A stretch of DNA of 37,369 nucleotides, taken from contig CANCJE010000012.1 of NCBI GenBank assembly GCA_947378235.1, positions 1 to 37,369 of the forward strand. The letters run 5' to 3'. A program made the position numbers and the translations under genes. Of this stretch, positions 28,173 through 37,286 are shown in pieces. The first letter of the stretch is position 1. Every line of letters begins with the position of its first letter. Origin of the DNA: Caulobacteraceae bacterium (GTDB taxonomy: Bacteria; Pseudomonadota; Alphaproteobacteria; Caulobacterales; Caulobacteraceae). A model generated the notes under the pieces. That model was not told the DNA's origin and searched no databases. It saw only the letters and a program-made list of their open reading frames with translations.

Positions 28173-30839
28173 TTAAAAACCCTTTTTCCGCAACCATGAA
28201 TCGACCCGGCCGCGCTGTTCAGATTTGAAGCGGACATTCTGACGCGCACTGCCAAGGGCCGCATTGGCTCGGGCCCGATCCTCTGGCCGGACCGACTTGT
28301 CGATATAGGCGGCGAGGGTTTGAACCATGGTGGCATCTTGCGTGCCAGCCAGCAGGCTCGGCATGAATTGGGCCGAGGCCATCGAGTCTAGGCCCTTTGA
28401 AATCTGATCCAAATGATCGAGCGAAAATTGCCAAGCCAAGACCTCGTGACGGTCCGAAAGACGTTGGATGAGGCGTGGCCCGATGGTCACCGGAACCGTA
28501 TCGCTGATGGACAGGTCCAGCATCTGTTTGGCCAGCGCCGGATCACGAACACCCGCCATGGCCGAGAACAGCTCATTGCGCTCCATCTGGCTCTTGGCAG
28601 CCTTGGCGCGGCGCAGGGCCTCGTCGAACAGGGCTTGGTCACCATGGCTCAAGGCCACGGACTGCAGCGCCGAACGGATATCACCGGGCATGGCCTGCGG
28701 GTCCTTGTCGGCGGCAAGGAACCGACGCTTGGCCTCGGCCACCACGGCGGGATCATCAAACCGGCCCAAGGCTGAAATCAGGGAGAGGCGCAGTAAGCCG
28801 ACGCGCGGCGACTCTCCTGCGGCAGGACGCCAACCGATCTTAGCCAAAACCGGATTGAGCACTGAGCGCCCATAGGCCCCCATCGCGCCCTGACGCGGAT
28901 CGCCTTCAAACAGGTCACTTAAGCGTCCCAAAATGGATTGGGAGCGCTCCATAACGGTTGGGTCGCTTGCGGCATCAAGGCGGCTCGAAAGGTCCAGATA
29001 GTCGCCGATCGGGGCATAGCCGCCTTGGGTCAGGGCGAAGCCATCATTGAGCAGGCCAAGCTGATCGCTGGCCTCCAGATCGTTAAAACGAGCGATCAAA
29101 TCGGCCTTAAGGGCGGGCGCATAGTTGGAGCGGAAATAGCCCGCTTGGCCTGCATTGAGCTTGATCGGCCCGCAGCCCGCGACCACCGCCTTGGTCACAG
29201 CCTTGCCACTCGTCAGGACCGTCTGGGTCCCGGCATGACCCAGAACAGCCACCCGTACCGGCACGCGCCAGGCCCCTGAAACCTTTGAGGCCTCATCCAG
29301 ACCAAACCGGCCCTGACGAAGGGTAATGGCCGTCTGTCCCTTGCTGCAGGCTGCGCTTTCCAACCTGATCAACGGCACACCCGGCTGACGGACAAAATCA
29401 TTGGCGATGGCCACAATCGGCTTGTTGGCGGCGGTCTCCACCGCGCTCCAGAGGTCTTGCGTGACCGTGTTGCCATAGGCATGGGTGCGCATATAGGCCC
29501 GCACAGCCTCTCGGAAGGCGGCATCGCCCGCATAGTCTTCGACCATCCGGATGACGGCCTGACCCTTTTGGTAGGTGATGGCATCAAAGGCCTGCGAGAC
29601 CTGCTCAACCGTATTGACCGTCTGCACCACCGGATGGGTCGAGGCCTTGGCATCAAGGCTCAAAGCATATTCCTTGCCCGACTCGGCCTGCAGCCAAGAC
29701 TTCCAGTCCGGATGCATCCTGTCGGAAACGCGGGTCTCCATCCAAGAGGCAAAGCCCTCGTTCAGCCAGATATCGTCCCACCAGGCCATGGTGACCAGGT
29801 CGCCAAACCACTGGTGTGCCATCTCATGGGCCACCGTGGCATAGACATCTTGCCGATCCGCCTCATTCGAACGCGCGGGGTCAAGCAGCAGCACACGGTC
29901 AAAATAGAGGATCGCCCCCCAATTTTCCATCGCACCAAAACCGCCGCCATTGGGTACGGCCAGATGGTCGAGCTTGGGTAAGGGGTAGGGCGTGCCGAAA
30001 TAGTCATTATACTGAACAAGGATCTTGGCGGCATCTTCCAGCGCGATCTGACCCTGATCCAGATCCCCGCTCTTGGTGACCACCCCGACATCGACCGCCC
30101 CGACCTTGATGGTGCGCCGCTCCAGATCTCCCACCCCAAAGAACAGCAGGTAACTGCTCATCTTGGGGGACGGCGCGAATTGGACCTTTTTCAGGCCACC
30201 GCCGAGCGATTGGCTGGCCATTTCAGGCATGTTGGACAGAGCCATGCGGCCTTCGGGAACAATGGCCTCCAAGGCAAAGACCGCCTTGCGCGACGGCTCA
30301 TCCCAGCTTGGCACGAAGCGGCGGGCATCAGGGGCTTCGAACTGGGTCACCAGCATCTGGCCCTTGCCATTGGCGTCTTCATAATCGACGGCAAACAGGC
30401 CGCGCGATTGGGTATTGATCTGACCGGCATAGTCGATGGTCAGGCTGTAATCGCCCTGAAGGATGGGGGTGGCAAAGCTGATCTTGGCGGTCTGGACCTC
30501 ATTATCGAACGCGACCGTCGGGGTCTCGGCCTCATGGCCGCTCAAGACCACCTTGGAAAAGGTCAGATCGGCGGCATTGAGGGTGATGATCTTAGTCGCG
30601 CGCTTGACCGTGATGGCAATGGTCACCTTGCCGTCGAAGCGCATCTTGGCCGCGTCGGGCGTGATCTGAATGTCATAGCGGCTGGGTGTGACCTCGTCGG
30701 ACAAGACCTGACGCTGGCTGGCTGGCTCTGCCTTGGCCGGTGCCGACAGGGCCTGGGCACTGCCGAGGGCGAAAAAACATGCCGCACTGACGGCAGTCAG
30801 CCAGACCGTCTTTCTCGAAATCTGCGCCAACTGAAGCAT
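28173..30839 (-). CDS. Exported M1-family (aminopeptidase N-like) metallopeptidase
   Basis: A zinc aminopeptidase of 888 residues. The N-terminus has a basic region and hydrophobic core (about residues 9-30) typical of a signal peptide, so it probably acts in the periplasm or outside. The substrate-anchoring GAMEN motif is at 302-306 and the zinc site HEMAH at 338-342 with E361 18 residues on. The C-terminal ERAP1-like helical domain fills residues 550-888. The ATG at 30839 has GGAG six bases upstream; an in-frame GTG at 30851 overlaps that site and is less likely. Substrate range unknown; likely peptide scavenging. Confidence 0.93.
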   Translation of the reverse strand: MLQLAQISRKTVWLTAVSAACFFALGSAQALSAPAKAEPASQRQVLSDEVTPSRYDIQITPDAAKMRFDGKVTIAITVKRATKIITLNAADLTFSKVVLSGHEAETPTVAFDNEVQTAKISFATPILQGDYSLTIDYAGQINTQSRGLFAVDYEDANGKGQMLVTQFEAPDARRFVPSWDEPSRKAVFALEAIVPEGRMALSNMPEMASQSLGGGLKKVQFAPSPKMSSYLLFFGVGDLERRTIKVGAVDVGVVTKSGDLDQGQIALEDAAKILVQYNDYFGTPYPLPKLDHLAVPNGGGFGAMENWGAILYFDRVLLLDPARSNEADRQDVYATVAHEMAHQWFGDLVTMAWWDDIWLNEGFASWMETRVSDRMHPDWKSWLQAESGKEYALSLDAKASTHPVVQTVNTVEQVSQAFDAITYQKGQAVIRMVEDYAGDAAFREAVRAYMRTHAYGNTVTQDLWSAVETAANKPIVAIANDFVRQPGVPLIRLESAACSKGQTAITLRQGRFGLDEASKVSGAWRVPVRVAVLGHAGTQTVLTSGKAVTKAVVAGCGPIKLNAGQAGYFRSNYAPALKADLIARFNDLEASDQLGLLNDGFALTQGGYAPIGDYLDLSSRLDAASDPTVMERSQSILGRLSDLFEGDPRQGAMGAYGRSVLNPVLAKIGWRPAAGESPRVGLLRLSLISALGRFDDPAVVAEAKRRFLAADKDPQAMPGDIRSALQSVALSHGDQALFDEALRRAKAAKSQMERNELFSAMAGVRDPALAKQMLDLSISDTVPVTIGPRLIQRLSDRHEVLAWQFSLDHLDQISKGLDSMASAQFMPSLLAGTQDATMVQTLAAYIDKSVRPEDRARANAALGSARQNVRFKSEQRGRVDSWLRKKGF

Positions 30840-30921
30840 GATCTTCTCCACCCTCTCTCGGTTTAGGTTCGGCGGGGATTAGCGGACATTTGCGCGCCAT
30901 TCAACGCTGGCCCTTGGCACC

Positions 30922-31560
30922 ATGCCGCCCTTGATCCATCTAGACCGCATGAGCGGTTTTCAACTCCTACCCGGTCGGCTTGACTCCAAGGCCCAGAGCG
31001 ATCTGGTCGGCGAGGTCGAGCGCATCATTGAAGCGGCTCCCCTGTTCACGCCCGTGACGCCTGGGGGGCAGCCCTTTTCTGTGCGCATGACCAATTGCGG
31101 GCCCTTGGGCTGGATGTCGGATCGGGCGGGCTATCGCTATCAGGCCCACCATCCGGTGACAGGCCAGCCTTGGCCTGCGATCCCCAAGGTCCTGCTCGAT
31201 CTTTGGTCGGAGCTGGTCGATCCGACCGTGCCCCCCGAGGCCTGCCTGATCAATCTCTATGGTTCCACCGCGCGCATGGGTCTGCATCAGGATCGCGATG
31301 AGGCCGATTTTGGCTTTGCGGTCCTGTCGGTCTCGCTGGGTGACACCGCCGTCTTTCGCATTGGCGGGACCACGCGCGGCGGCAAGACAAGGTCGGTGCG
31401 GCTGGCCTCGGGCGATGTTTGCCTCTTGGCCGGGGAGGACCGCCTCGCCTTTCACGGCATCGACCGGGTTCTGGCCGGATCGTCGCGACTGATGCCGGGC
31501 GGCGGGCGGTTTAACCTCACCCTTCGCAGGGTCAGCGCTGCAGGGCCGGTGAATCTTTGA
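30922..31560 (+). CDS. alkB: Alpha-ketoglutarate-dependent DNA repair dioxygenase AlkB
   Basis: AlkB removes methyl groups such as 1-methyladenine and 3-methylcytosine from DNA using Fe(II) and 2-oxoglutarate. The 212-residue protein has the iron ligands H122 and D124 (MGLHQDRDE) and H178 (LAFHGIDR), plus the 2-oxoglutarate-binding RFNLTLRR at 196-203. Length and order match the family. The ATG at 30922 is used here; one at 30949 (MSGFQLLPG) would also serve. It is divergent from the M1 peptidase, with 82 bases between, and stands 102 bases upstream of the dienelactone hydrolase gene. No ada gene is nearby. Confidence 0.92.
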   Translation: MPPLIHLDRMSGFQLLPGRLDSKAQSDLVGEVERIIEAAPLFTPVTPGGQPFSVRMTNCGPLGWMSDRAGYRYQAHHPVTGQPWPAIPKVLLDLWSELVDPTVPPEACLINLYGSTARMGLHQDRDEADFGFAVLSVSLGDTAVFRIGGTTRGGKTRSVRLASGDVCLLAGEDRLAFHGIDRVLAGSSRLMPGGGRFNLTLRRVSAAGPVNL

Positions 31561-31603
31561 CAGCCGGGCCATAAGGCCGCAATTTAGGCGAGCACGATAG
31601 GAT

Positions 31604-31631
31604 GGCCGCCAAACAGCCCTGATAGGCGGCC
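31604..31631. other. 7-bp stem hairpin between alkB and the dienelactone hydrolase gene
   Basis: GGCCGCC and GGCGGCC form a perfect seven-base stem around a 14-base loop in the 102-base spacer. There is no T run after it, so it is not a standard intrinsic terminator; it could be a leader structure or chance pairing in GC-rich DNA. Confidence 0.3.
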
Positions 31632-31662
31632 CTTACAGACGGCTTTTGCGAAGGATAGACCC

Positions 31663-32577
31663 ATGGTTTCCCTCACCCGCCCCGAAGGCTCGCAGCCACA
31701 AGATTTCCATATGTCCCGGCGCGGGATCGCCGGTCTATTCTTTGCGGGGTTCGCCCTATCGGCACTGTCGGCGCAGGCGGAGCCGATTGTCACGGACAGT
31801 GTTGGCCTGATCACCAGCGAAGAGACCTTCCCCCACCCCGACTCGCCCCTGCCTGCCTTTGTCGCGCGGCCAGACGCCAAGGGCCGCTATCCGGTGGTCA
31901 TTGTGGTCTCCGAGGTTTTCGGGGTGCATGAATATATCCGCGATATCTGTCGACGCTTGGCCAAGCTCGGCTATGTCGCTATCGCCCCGGCCTTCTTCCA
32001 TCGCGCCGGGGATCCAGCCCCGCTGAAGGACTTCAAGGCGATCCAAAAGATCGTCGAGACGGCGACCAATCTTCAGGTCATGAGCGATATTGCCGCGACC
32101 CTCGACTGGGCCAAGCAGCAGAGCTTTACCGAAAAGCGCTTTGCCCTGACCGGCTTTTGCTGGGGCGGTTCGGTGGCGTGGATGGCCTCAGCTCAGTTCA
32201 AGGAATTCAAGGCCACGGTTGGTTGGTATGGCCGCCCGTCCAAGCCCGCGGCGGGCGGGTTCTTGGGCGCTGAAGACCGGCTATGGCCCATCGATGTGGT
32301 GGCGCAACTCCACGCGCCCGTGCTGGGGCTCTATGGCGGCAAGGATAGGGGCATCCCCCAGACCGATACAGACGCCCTCAAGGCGGCTTTGGTCGCGGCT
32401 CACAAGAAGGGCAGCGATGTGATCGTCTATCCGGAGGCCCAGCACGGGTTCCACGCCGACTATCGTGAAACCTACAATCAAGCGGCGGCCACCGACGGCT
32501 GGCAAAGGATGCTGGACCATTTCGCCAAAAATGGCGTCAAGCCCAGAACCCCTCCAGTCTTCAAACCTAAGCCTTAA
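31663..32577 (+). CDS. Dienelactone hydrolase family protein, probably Tat-exported
   Basis: A 304-residue alpha/beta hydrolase of the dienelactone hydrolase family. The triad is visible as C166 (GFCWGGS), D228 (GGKDRGIP) and H261 (QHGFHADY), with E84 (SEVFGV) as the accessory acid. The N-terminus has a twin-arginine-like signal (SRRGIAGLFFAGFALSALSAQA, split here as SRRGIAGLFF then a hydrophobic run), implying export to the periplasm after folding. The ATG at 31663 has AAGGA seven bases upstream. Substrate is unknown; carboxymethylenebutenolidase activity is only a family guess. It converges on grpE with four bases between stops. Confidence 0.88.
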   Translation: MVSLTRPEGSQPQDFHMSRRGIAGLFFAGFALSALSAQAEPIVTDSVGLITSEETFPHPDSPLPAFVARPDAKGRYPVVIVVSEVFGVHEYIRDICRRLAKLGYVAIAPAFFHRAGDPAPLKDFKAIQKIVETATNLQVMSDIAATLDWAKQQSFTEKRFALTGFCWGGSVAWMASAQFKEFKATVGWYGRPSKPAAGGFLGAEDRLWPIDVVAQLHAPVLGLYGGKDRGIPQTDTDALKAALVAAHKKGSDVIVYPEAQHGFHADYRETYNQAAATDGWQRMLDHFAKNGVKPRTPPVFKPKP

Positions 32578-32581
32578 AACC

Positions 32582-33211
32582 TTAGGCCTTGCGGTCGACA
32601 GCCGCGCCCGGTTCACTGCCCGCTTGGCCATAGGCCCCGGCAGCAGCGGACGCCTCGGCGGTCCCCGAGGCCTTGGAGGCCACAACCACCATGGCGGGAC
32701 GCACCACACGGCCAAACAGTTCATAGCCGGGCGCAAAGACCTGGATCACGGACCCGGGGCTAACCTCTGGGTCGTCCTGTTCCATCATGGCCTGATGCTG
32801 GTGAGGGTCGAATTTATCGCCACGGGCAGGATTGACGCGCTTGACGCCGTTGCGCTCAAAGGCCCCCGACAGCTCCTTTTCCGTCATCTCAATGCCAAGA
32901 ACGAGATTTTGGATCGCCCCTTCAAGGCCCTCACGCGGCATGGATTGCAGGGCGCGGCTGAGATTGTCCGACACGCCGAACAGGTCCTTGGCAAATTTCT
33001 GGATGGCAAAGGCGCGGGCGTCATTCATCTCGCGCTCGGTGCGGCGGCGAAGATTTTCCCCGTCGGCGGCATAGCGCAGGATCTGCTCTTTCAGAGCGGC
33101 GATCTCGGCCTGCAAAGCCTCTACGGATGGGCCCTCTGGCGCAGCATCGGTCTGGCCATCAACAGTCGTGGCCTGATCCATATCGTCGGCGGGGGCGGTT
33201 TCTTCAGTCAT
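32582..33211 (-). CDS. grpE: GrpE nucleotide exchange factor
   Basis: GrpE releases ADP from DnaK. The 209-residue protein has an acidic N-terminal tail, a long coiled-coil helix (about 27-90, with DGENLRRRTEREMNDARAFA) and the beta domain ending in SPGSVIQVFAPGYELFGRVV. The alanine/glycine-rich C-terminal tail (about 170-209) is longer than in E. coli. The ATG at 33211 follows the hrcA stop by ten bases, so hrcA-grpE is an operon, as in Caulobacter. Confidence 0.95.
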   Translation of the reverse strand: MTEETAPADDMDQATTVDGQTDAAPEGPSVEALQAEIAALKEQILRYAADGENLRRRTEREMNDARAFAIQKFAKDLFGVSDNLSRALQSMPREGLEGAIQNLVLGIEMTEKELSGAFERNGVKRVNPARGDKFDPHQHQAMMEQDDPEVSPGSVIQVFAPGYELFGRVVRPAMVVVASKASGTAEASAAAGAYGQAGSEPGAAVDRKA

Positions 33212-33221
33212 GCAGCACTCC

Positions 33222-34304
33222 TTACCTATCCAGCAATCGCCCGATCATCTTGGCGGTATAGTCCACCAAGGGAATGACCCGAGCGTAATTTAATCGCGTT
33301 GGACCGATCACACCGATCGCTCCAACCACCTTCTGTCGGCCCGACATATAGGGAGCCGCGATGACAGCGGAACCCGAAAGTGAAAACAATCGTGTTTCTG
33401 CCCCAATGAAAATGCTGACGCCCTGCGCCGCCTTCACATCATCCAAGAGGCCGATGAGCTGTTCTTTCTGTTCGAGGTCGTCGAACAGCATGCGGACCCG
33501 TTCCAGATCGTCCAGTGCCGGGCCTTGACCCAGCAGCTTGGCGCGGCCCCTGACGATCAGAGCGCGGTTGGCATCTTCGCCGCCGCTCCAGGCCGCAAGT
33601 CCATCCTCAACCAGACGGGCGGCCGCCTCATTCAGTTCTCGCTTGGCCCGGTCCAGTTCACTGCGCATCTCGCTTCGGGTTTCCAGAAGCGTGCGGCCCA
33701 TCAAACGACTATTGAGAAAGTTCGACGCCTCTTGCAGTGATGAGGGCGTCACCCCGGCGCGGCGATGCATCAGACGGTTTTCGACCGTGCCATCTTCAAA
33801 CACCATCACCGCCAAGGCCTGATCGACGCCCAGCGAGATGAATTCCACATGCTTGACCCCGGCTTCGCGCACGGGGGTCACGACCACGCCAGCCCCACCC
33901 GCGAGCGCCGACAACATGGCGGTGGCGGCATCGAGCGCGCCTTCAACCCCGCCATTGAGGCCCAACATCCCTGCATCAATCTCGCGCCGCTCGGCCTCGC
34001 TCAAATCGCCAATTTCGAGCAGGCCATCGATAAAGAGGCGCAGACCCGCATGGGTCGGCAACCTGCCCGCGCTGGAATGGGGCGCGCCCAAAAGGCCAAG
34101 CTGCGTTAGATCCTGCATGGTGTTGCGGATCGAGGCAGGTGACAGGTGCACGCCGCCCTTGGACACGGTCCGAGACCCTACGGGCTCGCCGGTTTCCAGA
34201 TAGGTCTCGACGACCATTCGAAAGATGTCGCGGGCACGCTCGTCAAGCTGGACCAGAGATGGGGTTCGCAAGGCAGGCATGCCGGCCTGGATAAAGCTGG
34301 TCAT
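33222..34304 (-). CDS. hrcA: Heat-inducible transcription repressor HrcA
   Basis: HrcA represses chaperone genes through CIRCE elements and depends on GroEL for activity. The 360-residue protein has an N-terminal winged helix (about 20-95, with [20 protein letters not shown] and [13 protein letters not shown] followed by HSSAGRLPT) and the C-terminal GAF-like domain ([19 protein letters not shown]). I chose the ATG at 34304; a TTG two codons earlier is in frame. The ribosome binding site is poor, so expression may be low. I did not see a CIRCE element by eye in this window, which suits alphaproteobacteria where its main target is groESL. Confidence 0.95.
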   Translation of the reverse strand: MTSFIQAGMPALRTPSLVQLDERARDIFRMVVETYLETGEPVGSRTVSKGGVHLSPASIRNTMQDLTQLGLLGAPHSSAGRLPTHAGLRLFIDGLLEIGDLSEAERREIDAGMLGLNGGVEGALDAATAMLSALAGGAGVVVTPVREAGVKHVEFISLGVDQALAVMVFEDGTVENRLMHRRAGVTPSSLQEASNFLNSRLMGRTLLETRSEMRSELDRAKRELNEAAARLVEDGLAAWSGGEDANRALIVRGRAKLLGQGPALDDLERVRMLFDDLEQKEQLIGLLDDVKAAQGVSIFIGAETRLFSLSGSAVIAAPYMSGRQKVVGAIGVIGPTRLNYARVIPLVDYTAKMIGRLLDR

Positions 34305-34362
34305 GATCAATTTATCATTGGCCGTGTGTCAGGGGCCGTGGACGGCCCGCCACTTCCATAGG

Positions 34363-34388
34363 ATAAGCGCCCTACAGGCAGGCGCAAG
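34363..34388 (-). promoter_or_regulatory. Candidate promoter for hrcA-grpE
   Basis: The minus strand has CTTGCGC (CTTG at 34385-34388) and, 17 bases after CTTG, CTTATCC. Read as TTGCGC-N16-TATCCT it is sigma-70-like; read as CTTG-N17-CTTATNC it is close to alphaproteobacterial RpoH promoters. It lies in the 142-base gap between the divergent hrcA and rph genes. Confidence 0.35.
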
Positions 34389-34446
34389 CGTCTGCAACAG
34401 ATGAACCGTCCAACAGCGCCCTGTTGGTCTCAAAGAAAGCCGATCC

Positions 34447-35166
34447 ATGCGCCCTTCTGCCCGCCTTCCTGATGCTTTGCGTGCCGTGACCCTCGAAACC
34501 GGCGTCAATCGCTATGCAGAAGGCTCCTGCATGGTGACCTTTGGCCACACCAAGGTTTTGGTCACCGCCAGCCTTGAAGAGGGCGTCCCCGGCTTCTTGC
34601 GCGGCAAGGGCCAGGGCTGGGTCACTGCCGAATATGGCATGTTGCCCCGCGCCACACATACCCGTGGCCGCCGTGAAGCGGCACAAGGCAAGCAATCGGG
34701 CAGGACCCAAGAGATTCAGCGCCTGATCGGCCGGTCCTTGCGCGCTGTCACCGACCTCAAGGCCTTGGGTGAGCGTCAGATCTCGGTCGATTGCGATGTG
34801 GTTCAGGCCGATGGCGGCACCCGCACAGCGGCGATCACCGGCGCTTGGGTCGCCCTTCGACTGGCGACCAAACATCTGATGGAAGAGGGCGTCATCAAGG
34901 CCGATCCGATTCTCGACGTGGTCGCCGCCATCTCCTGCGGCATCTACAAGGATGTGCCGGTCCTCGACCTTGAATATGAAGAGGATTCCAACGCCGAGGC
35001 CGATGCCAACTTCGTCCTGACCGGAACCGGTCAGATTGTCGAGGTCCAAGCCACCGGTGAAAAGCGCGGCTTTAGCCAAGGTGAGTTTGACAGCCTGTTT
35101 GGCCTTGCCCGCAAAGGGATCAACGAACTGGTCCACCTGCAAAAGGTGGCGGTCGGCGAGGCCTAG
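34447..35166 (+). CDS. rph: Ribonuclease PH
   Basis: A phosphorolytic 3'-5' exoribonuclease trimming tRNA 3' ends. The 239-residue protein has the family blocks [37 protein letters not shown] and [20 protein letters not shown], with the phosphate-binding residues included. Length is standard. The ATG at 34447 is divergent from hrcA, a pairing common in alphaproteobacteria. Its TAG stop lies inside a CTAG shared with the stop of the convergent YozG-like regulator. Confidence 0.97.
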   Translation: MRPSARLPDALRAVTLETGVNRYAEGSCMVTFGHTKVLVTASLEEGVPGFLRGKGQGWVTAEYGMLPRATHTRGRREAAQGKQSGRTQEIQRLIGRSLRAVTDLKALGERQISVDCDVVQADGGTRTAAITGAWVALRLATKHLMEEGVIKADPILDVVAAISCGIYKDVPVLDLEYEEDSNAEADANFVLTGTGQIVEVQATGEKRGFSQGEFDSLFGLARKGINELVHLQKVAVGEA

Positions 35167-35396
35167 ACCCACTCATCCTCAATATCGGCGGGACCCGGCT
35201 CGAAGACCAACAGGTCTCCGGGCTGACAGTCCAGTTCTCGGCACAGGGCATCGAGCGTGGAGAAGCGCATGGCTCTGGCCTTGCCGGTCTTGAGGATCGA
35301 CAGGTTGGCGATGGTCACGCCGACTCGATCAGCAAGCTCGGTCAGAGACATGCGACGATCATGGAGCAGGCGGTCGAGTTGGACACGAATGGGCAT
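35163..35396 (-). CDS. Small XRE-family regulator, YozG-like
   Basis: A 77-residue protein that is almost wholly a helix-turn-helix (HTH_26/YozG type): [20 protein letters not shown], then [20 protein letters not shown] and [17 protein letters not shown] precedes the ATG at 35396. It follows the DUF2975 gene by 20 bases, and such pairs of DUF2975 membrane protein and YozG-like regulator recur in many bacteria (yoaS/yozG in Bacillus). It likely autoregulates the cassette through the repeats upstream of the DUF2975 gene (inference). What it responds to is unknown. Confidence 0.87.
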   Translation of the reverse strand: MPIRVQLDRLLHDRRMSLTELADRVGVTIANLSILKTGKARAMRFSTLDALCRELDCQPGDLLVFEPGPADIEDEWV

Positions 35397-35416
35397 GGCT
35401 TGATCCTGTCCTTAGC

Positions 35417-35947
35417 CTAGATGGTCAGTTCAGCTTCGCGGCGCAGGCGTGCACCCTCGCGAAACACTTCGGCCAGCACAAAGACCACAAGGATCGAGAA
35501 CCAACTCGACAGGCTAAAGACGGTTTCTTCCTTGGTGCCGCCCGGGAAGAGCCAAACCTGACCCGCCGAAATGGCATAGCCTGTCAGTTCCAAGACCACC
35601 AACATCAGACCGATCAGTCTCAATCTAATGACATTGTCGGGATGAAAAGGATCGCCCGCCGTCAGGGTGGTGAAGATCTGACGCAGACGATGGATGACCA
35701 CCGTCACCCCGCCGACATAGAGACCGACAACGGTCAACAACAGGGCAATGACCGGACCTTGGGTTAGGCGCTCAGCGGGCAGGCCATTGATCGACATCTG
35801 CTTGACGACAGCAGGGTCGAGCTTGAACAGCAAAGCGGCGATCGCAGCGACAACCAGTAAGCCGACCACAAAGAGCATCAGCCCGTAGACCACATCCAAA
35901 ACAATCTTTAGCAAGCTCGACACCGAACCTGGACCTAAGGCACGCAT
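35417..35947 (-). CDS. DUF2975 family membrane protein
   Basis: A 176-residue protein with four predicted membrane segments (about 13-42, 64-88, 107-130 and 143-163). The loop DPFHPDNVIRLRLIG and the end FVLAEVFREGARLRREAELT are the hallmark of DUF2975. No catalytic residue is apparent and the function of the family is not known. The ATG at 35947 is natural. It is the first gene of a two-gene unit with the YozG-like regulator. A cluster of TATCG/CGATA repeats lies 50-90 bases upstream. Confidence 0.87.
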   Translation of the reverse strand: MRALGPGSVSSLLKIVLDVVYGLMLFVVGLLVVAAIAALLFKLDPAVVKQMSINGLPAERLTQGPVIALLLTVVGLYVGGVTVVIHRLRQIFTTLTAGDPFHPDNVIRLRLIGLMLVVLELTGYAISAGQVWLFPGGTKEETVFSLSSWFSILVVFVLAEVFREGARLRREAELTI

Positions 35948-35999
35948 GGCCCAATCTCCCTCATTGCCGCCCTTTGCGACGAGGACGAGGCTAGGTCAT

Positions 36000-36037
36000 T
36001 ATCGATTATCGATCAACACACTTATCGTTTTGCGATA
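36000..36037. promoter_or_regulatory. TATCG/CGATA repeat cluster, probable operator of the DUF2975/YozG-like unit
   Basis: On the plus strand TATCG starts at 36000, 36007 and 36023, and CGATA at 36033. The last two form an inverted repeat TATCG-N5-CGATA with starts ten bases apart, one helical turn. GATAAT, a possible -10 sequence on the minus strand, overlaps the repeats. Binding by the small regulator is inference from position and symmetry. Confidence 0.5.
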
Positions 36038-36068
36038 TTAAACCTTGGTAATGGTCTGGAGCCTTGCC

Positions 36069-36662
36069 TCAGGGCTTGGTCGACTGGATGGAAGGCCGCT
36101 GTGAGACCGTGGCAAACCAAGCCGTCAGCCTTGGCCGACCGACGCGCCAGTCCTGATGGGAAAAACGCAGATCCAGATAGCCCAGCGCGCAGGCCACGGT
36201 GATCTCGCCAATGGTTAGCCGGTCAGCCGAGAGGCTATCGGCCTCTACCTCCAGAGCCTGCAGCCCCGCACGGACGGCCAAGGCTTGGCGGTCAATCTCG
36301 TCTTGATGCTGATCGCCCTCGGGGCGGCGACCTTCGAGGACCTGACGCAGGGCCGCGTCGCAAATGCCATCGCCAAGAGCCTGACGCCGCAGCGCCGTCC
36401 AACGAGCCGGACCGGCTGGCGGAAATAGCCCACCGCCGCCCAGATGATCGACATATTCGCAAAGGACCGGCGAATCATAGAGGACGGAGCCATCGTCCAA
36501 CAGCAGGGCCGGAACCTTGGACAGCGGATTGACCTCGCGCAGACCGTCCTCGGCAAAGGCATTTGACGCGGTCAATTCCAGCTGATTTTCGACGCCCAAC
36601 TCGATGGCGCAAATCCGCACCTTGCGCACGAACGGTGATGTGGGGGAGAAGAACAGCTTCAT
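36069..36662 (-). CDS. Glutathione S-transferase family protein
   Basis: A 197-residue protein with a thioredoxin-like N-terminal domain (MKLFFSPTSPFVRKVRICAI, then NPLSKVPALLLDDGSVLYDS with the cis-proline and glutathione-binding Asp-Ser) and a helical C-terminal domain with LTIGEITVACALGYLDLRF. The active-site position holds SPTSPFV, with Ser rather than Cys, which suits a transferase. The substrate is unknown. The ATG at 36662 is only 24 bases from the divergent rdgB start. Confidence 0.9.
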   Translation of the reverse strand: MKLFFSPTSPFVRKVRICAIELGVENQLELTASNAFAEDGLREVNPLSKVPALLLDDGSVLYDSPVLCEYVDHLGGGGLFPPAGPARWTALRRQALGDGICDAALRQVLEGRRPEGDQHQDEIDRQALAVRAGLQALEVEADSLSADRLTIGEITVACALGYLDLRFSHQDWRVGRPRLTAWFATVSQRPSIQSTKP

Positions 36663-36686
36663 CGGTGATGCCTCTCGGAGTGAAAC

Positions 36687-37286
36687 ATGGCCCTGTCCCT
36701 AGAGCCTGGAACAAAAATCGTCGTCGCCACCCATAATCCGGGCAAGGTGCGAGAGCTAGGCCTGTTGCTCGAGGGACGGTTTAATCTGGTCTCAGCGGGC
36801 GAACTGGGCTTGCCCGAACCCGAAGAGACCGAGGTGAGCTTTGTCGGCAATGCCCTGCTCAAGGCGCGCCTCGCGGCCGATGCGAGCGGCCTGATCGCCC
36901 TGTCAGACGATAGCGGTCTGTCGGTCACGGCCTTGGGCGGCGAACCGGGCATCTATTCGGCCCGCTGGGCGGGTCCCGGCAAGGATTTCTATGAGGCGAT
37001 GGCCAAGGTCGAGCGCCGGATGGATGACAGTGACGACAAGAGCACCCACGCTTGGTTCACCTGCGCCCTTGCCGTGGCTTGGCCCCATGGCCCGGCCTTC
37101 GTGGTCGAGGGCCGGGTTGATGGTCACCTGACCTTCCCCCCGCGCGGCCTGAACGGTTTTGGCTATGATCCGATCTTTGTGCCTGAGGGTCACCAGATGA
37201 CCTTTGGCGAGATGGACCCCAAGGCCAAGGACGATATGAGCCACCGCATGAGGGCCTTTGACCAGCTCAAGGCGGCGCTCTTTTGA
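36687..37286 (+). CDS. rdgB: dITP/XTP pyrophosphatase (RdgB/HAM1)
   Basis: RdgB hydrolyses non-canonical purine nucleotides such as dITP and XTP to keep them out of DNA. The 199-residue protein shows the substrate-binding [12 protein letters not shown] near the N-terminus, the [20 protein letters not shown] active-site block with the metal-binding Asp, and [12 protein letters not shown] near residue 157. Length is normal. It starts at an ATG at 36687 and its stop overlaps the hemW start. The rdgB-hemW order is common in alphaproteobacteria. Confidence 0.96.
   Translation: MALSLEPGTKIVVATHNPGKVRELGLLLEGRFNLVSAGELGLPEPEETEVSFVGNALLKARLAADASGLIALSDDSGLSVTALGGEPGIYSARWAGPGKDFYEAMAKVERRMDDSDDKSTHAWFTCALAVAWPHGPAFVVEGRVDGHLTFPPRGLNGFGYDPIFVPEGHQMTFGEMDPKAKDDMSHRMRAFDQLKAALF

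Noticed and set aside
27918-34446. CIRCE element for HrcA near dnaK or hrcA
   Set aside because: No TTAGCACTC-N9-GAGTGCTAA-like pair was found by eye in the leaders of dnaK or hrcA. In alphaproteobacteria it is usually before groESL.
34372-35172. 266-codon open frame antisense to rph
   Set aside because: It overlaps rph completely; rph is certain and this frame shows no family features.
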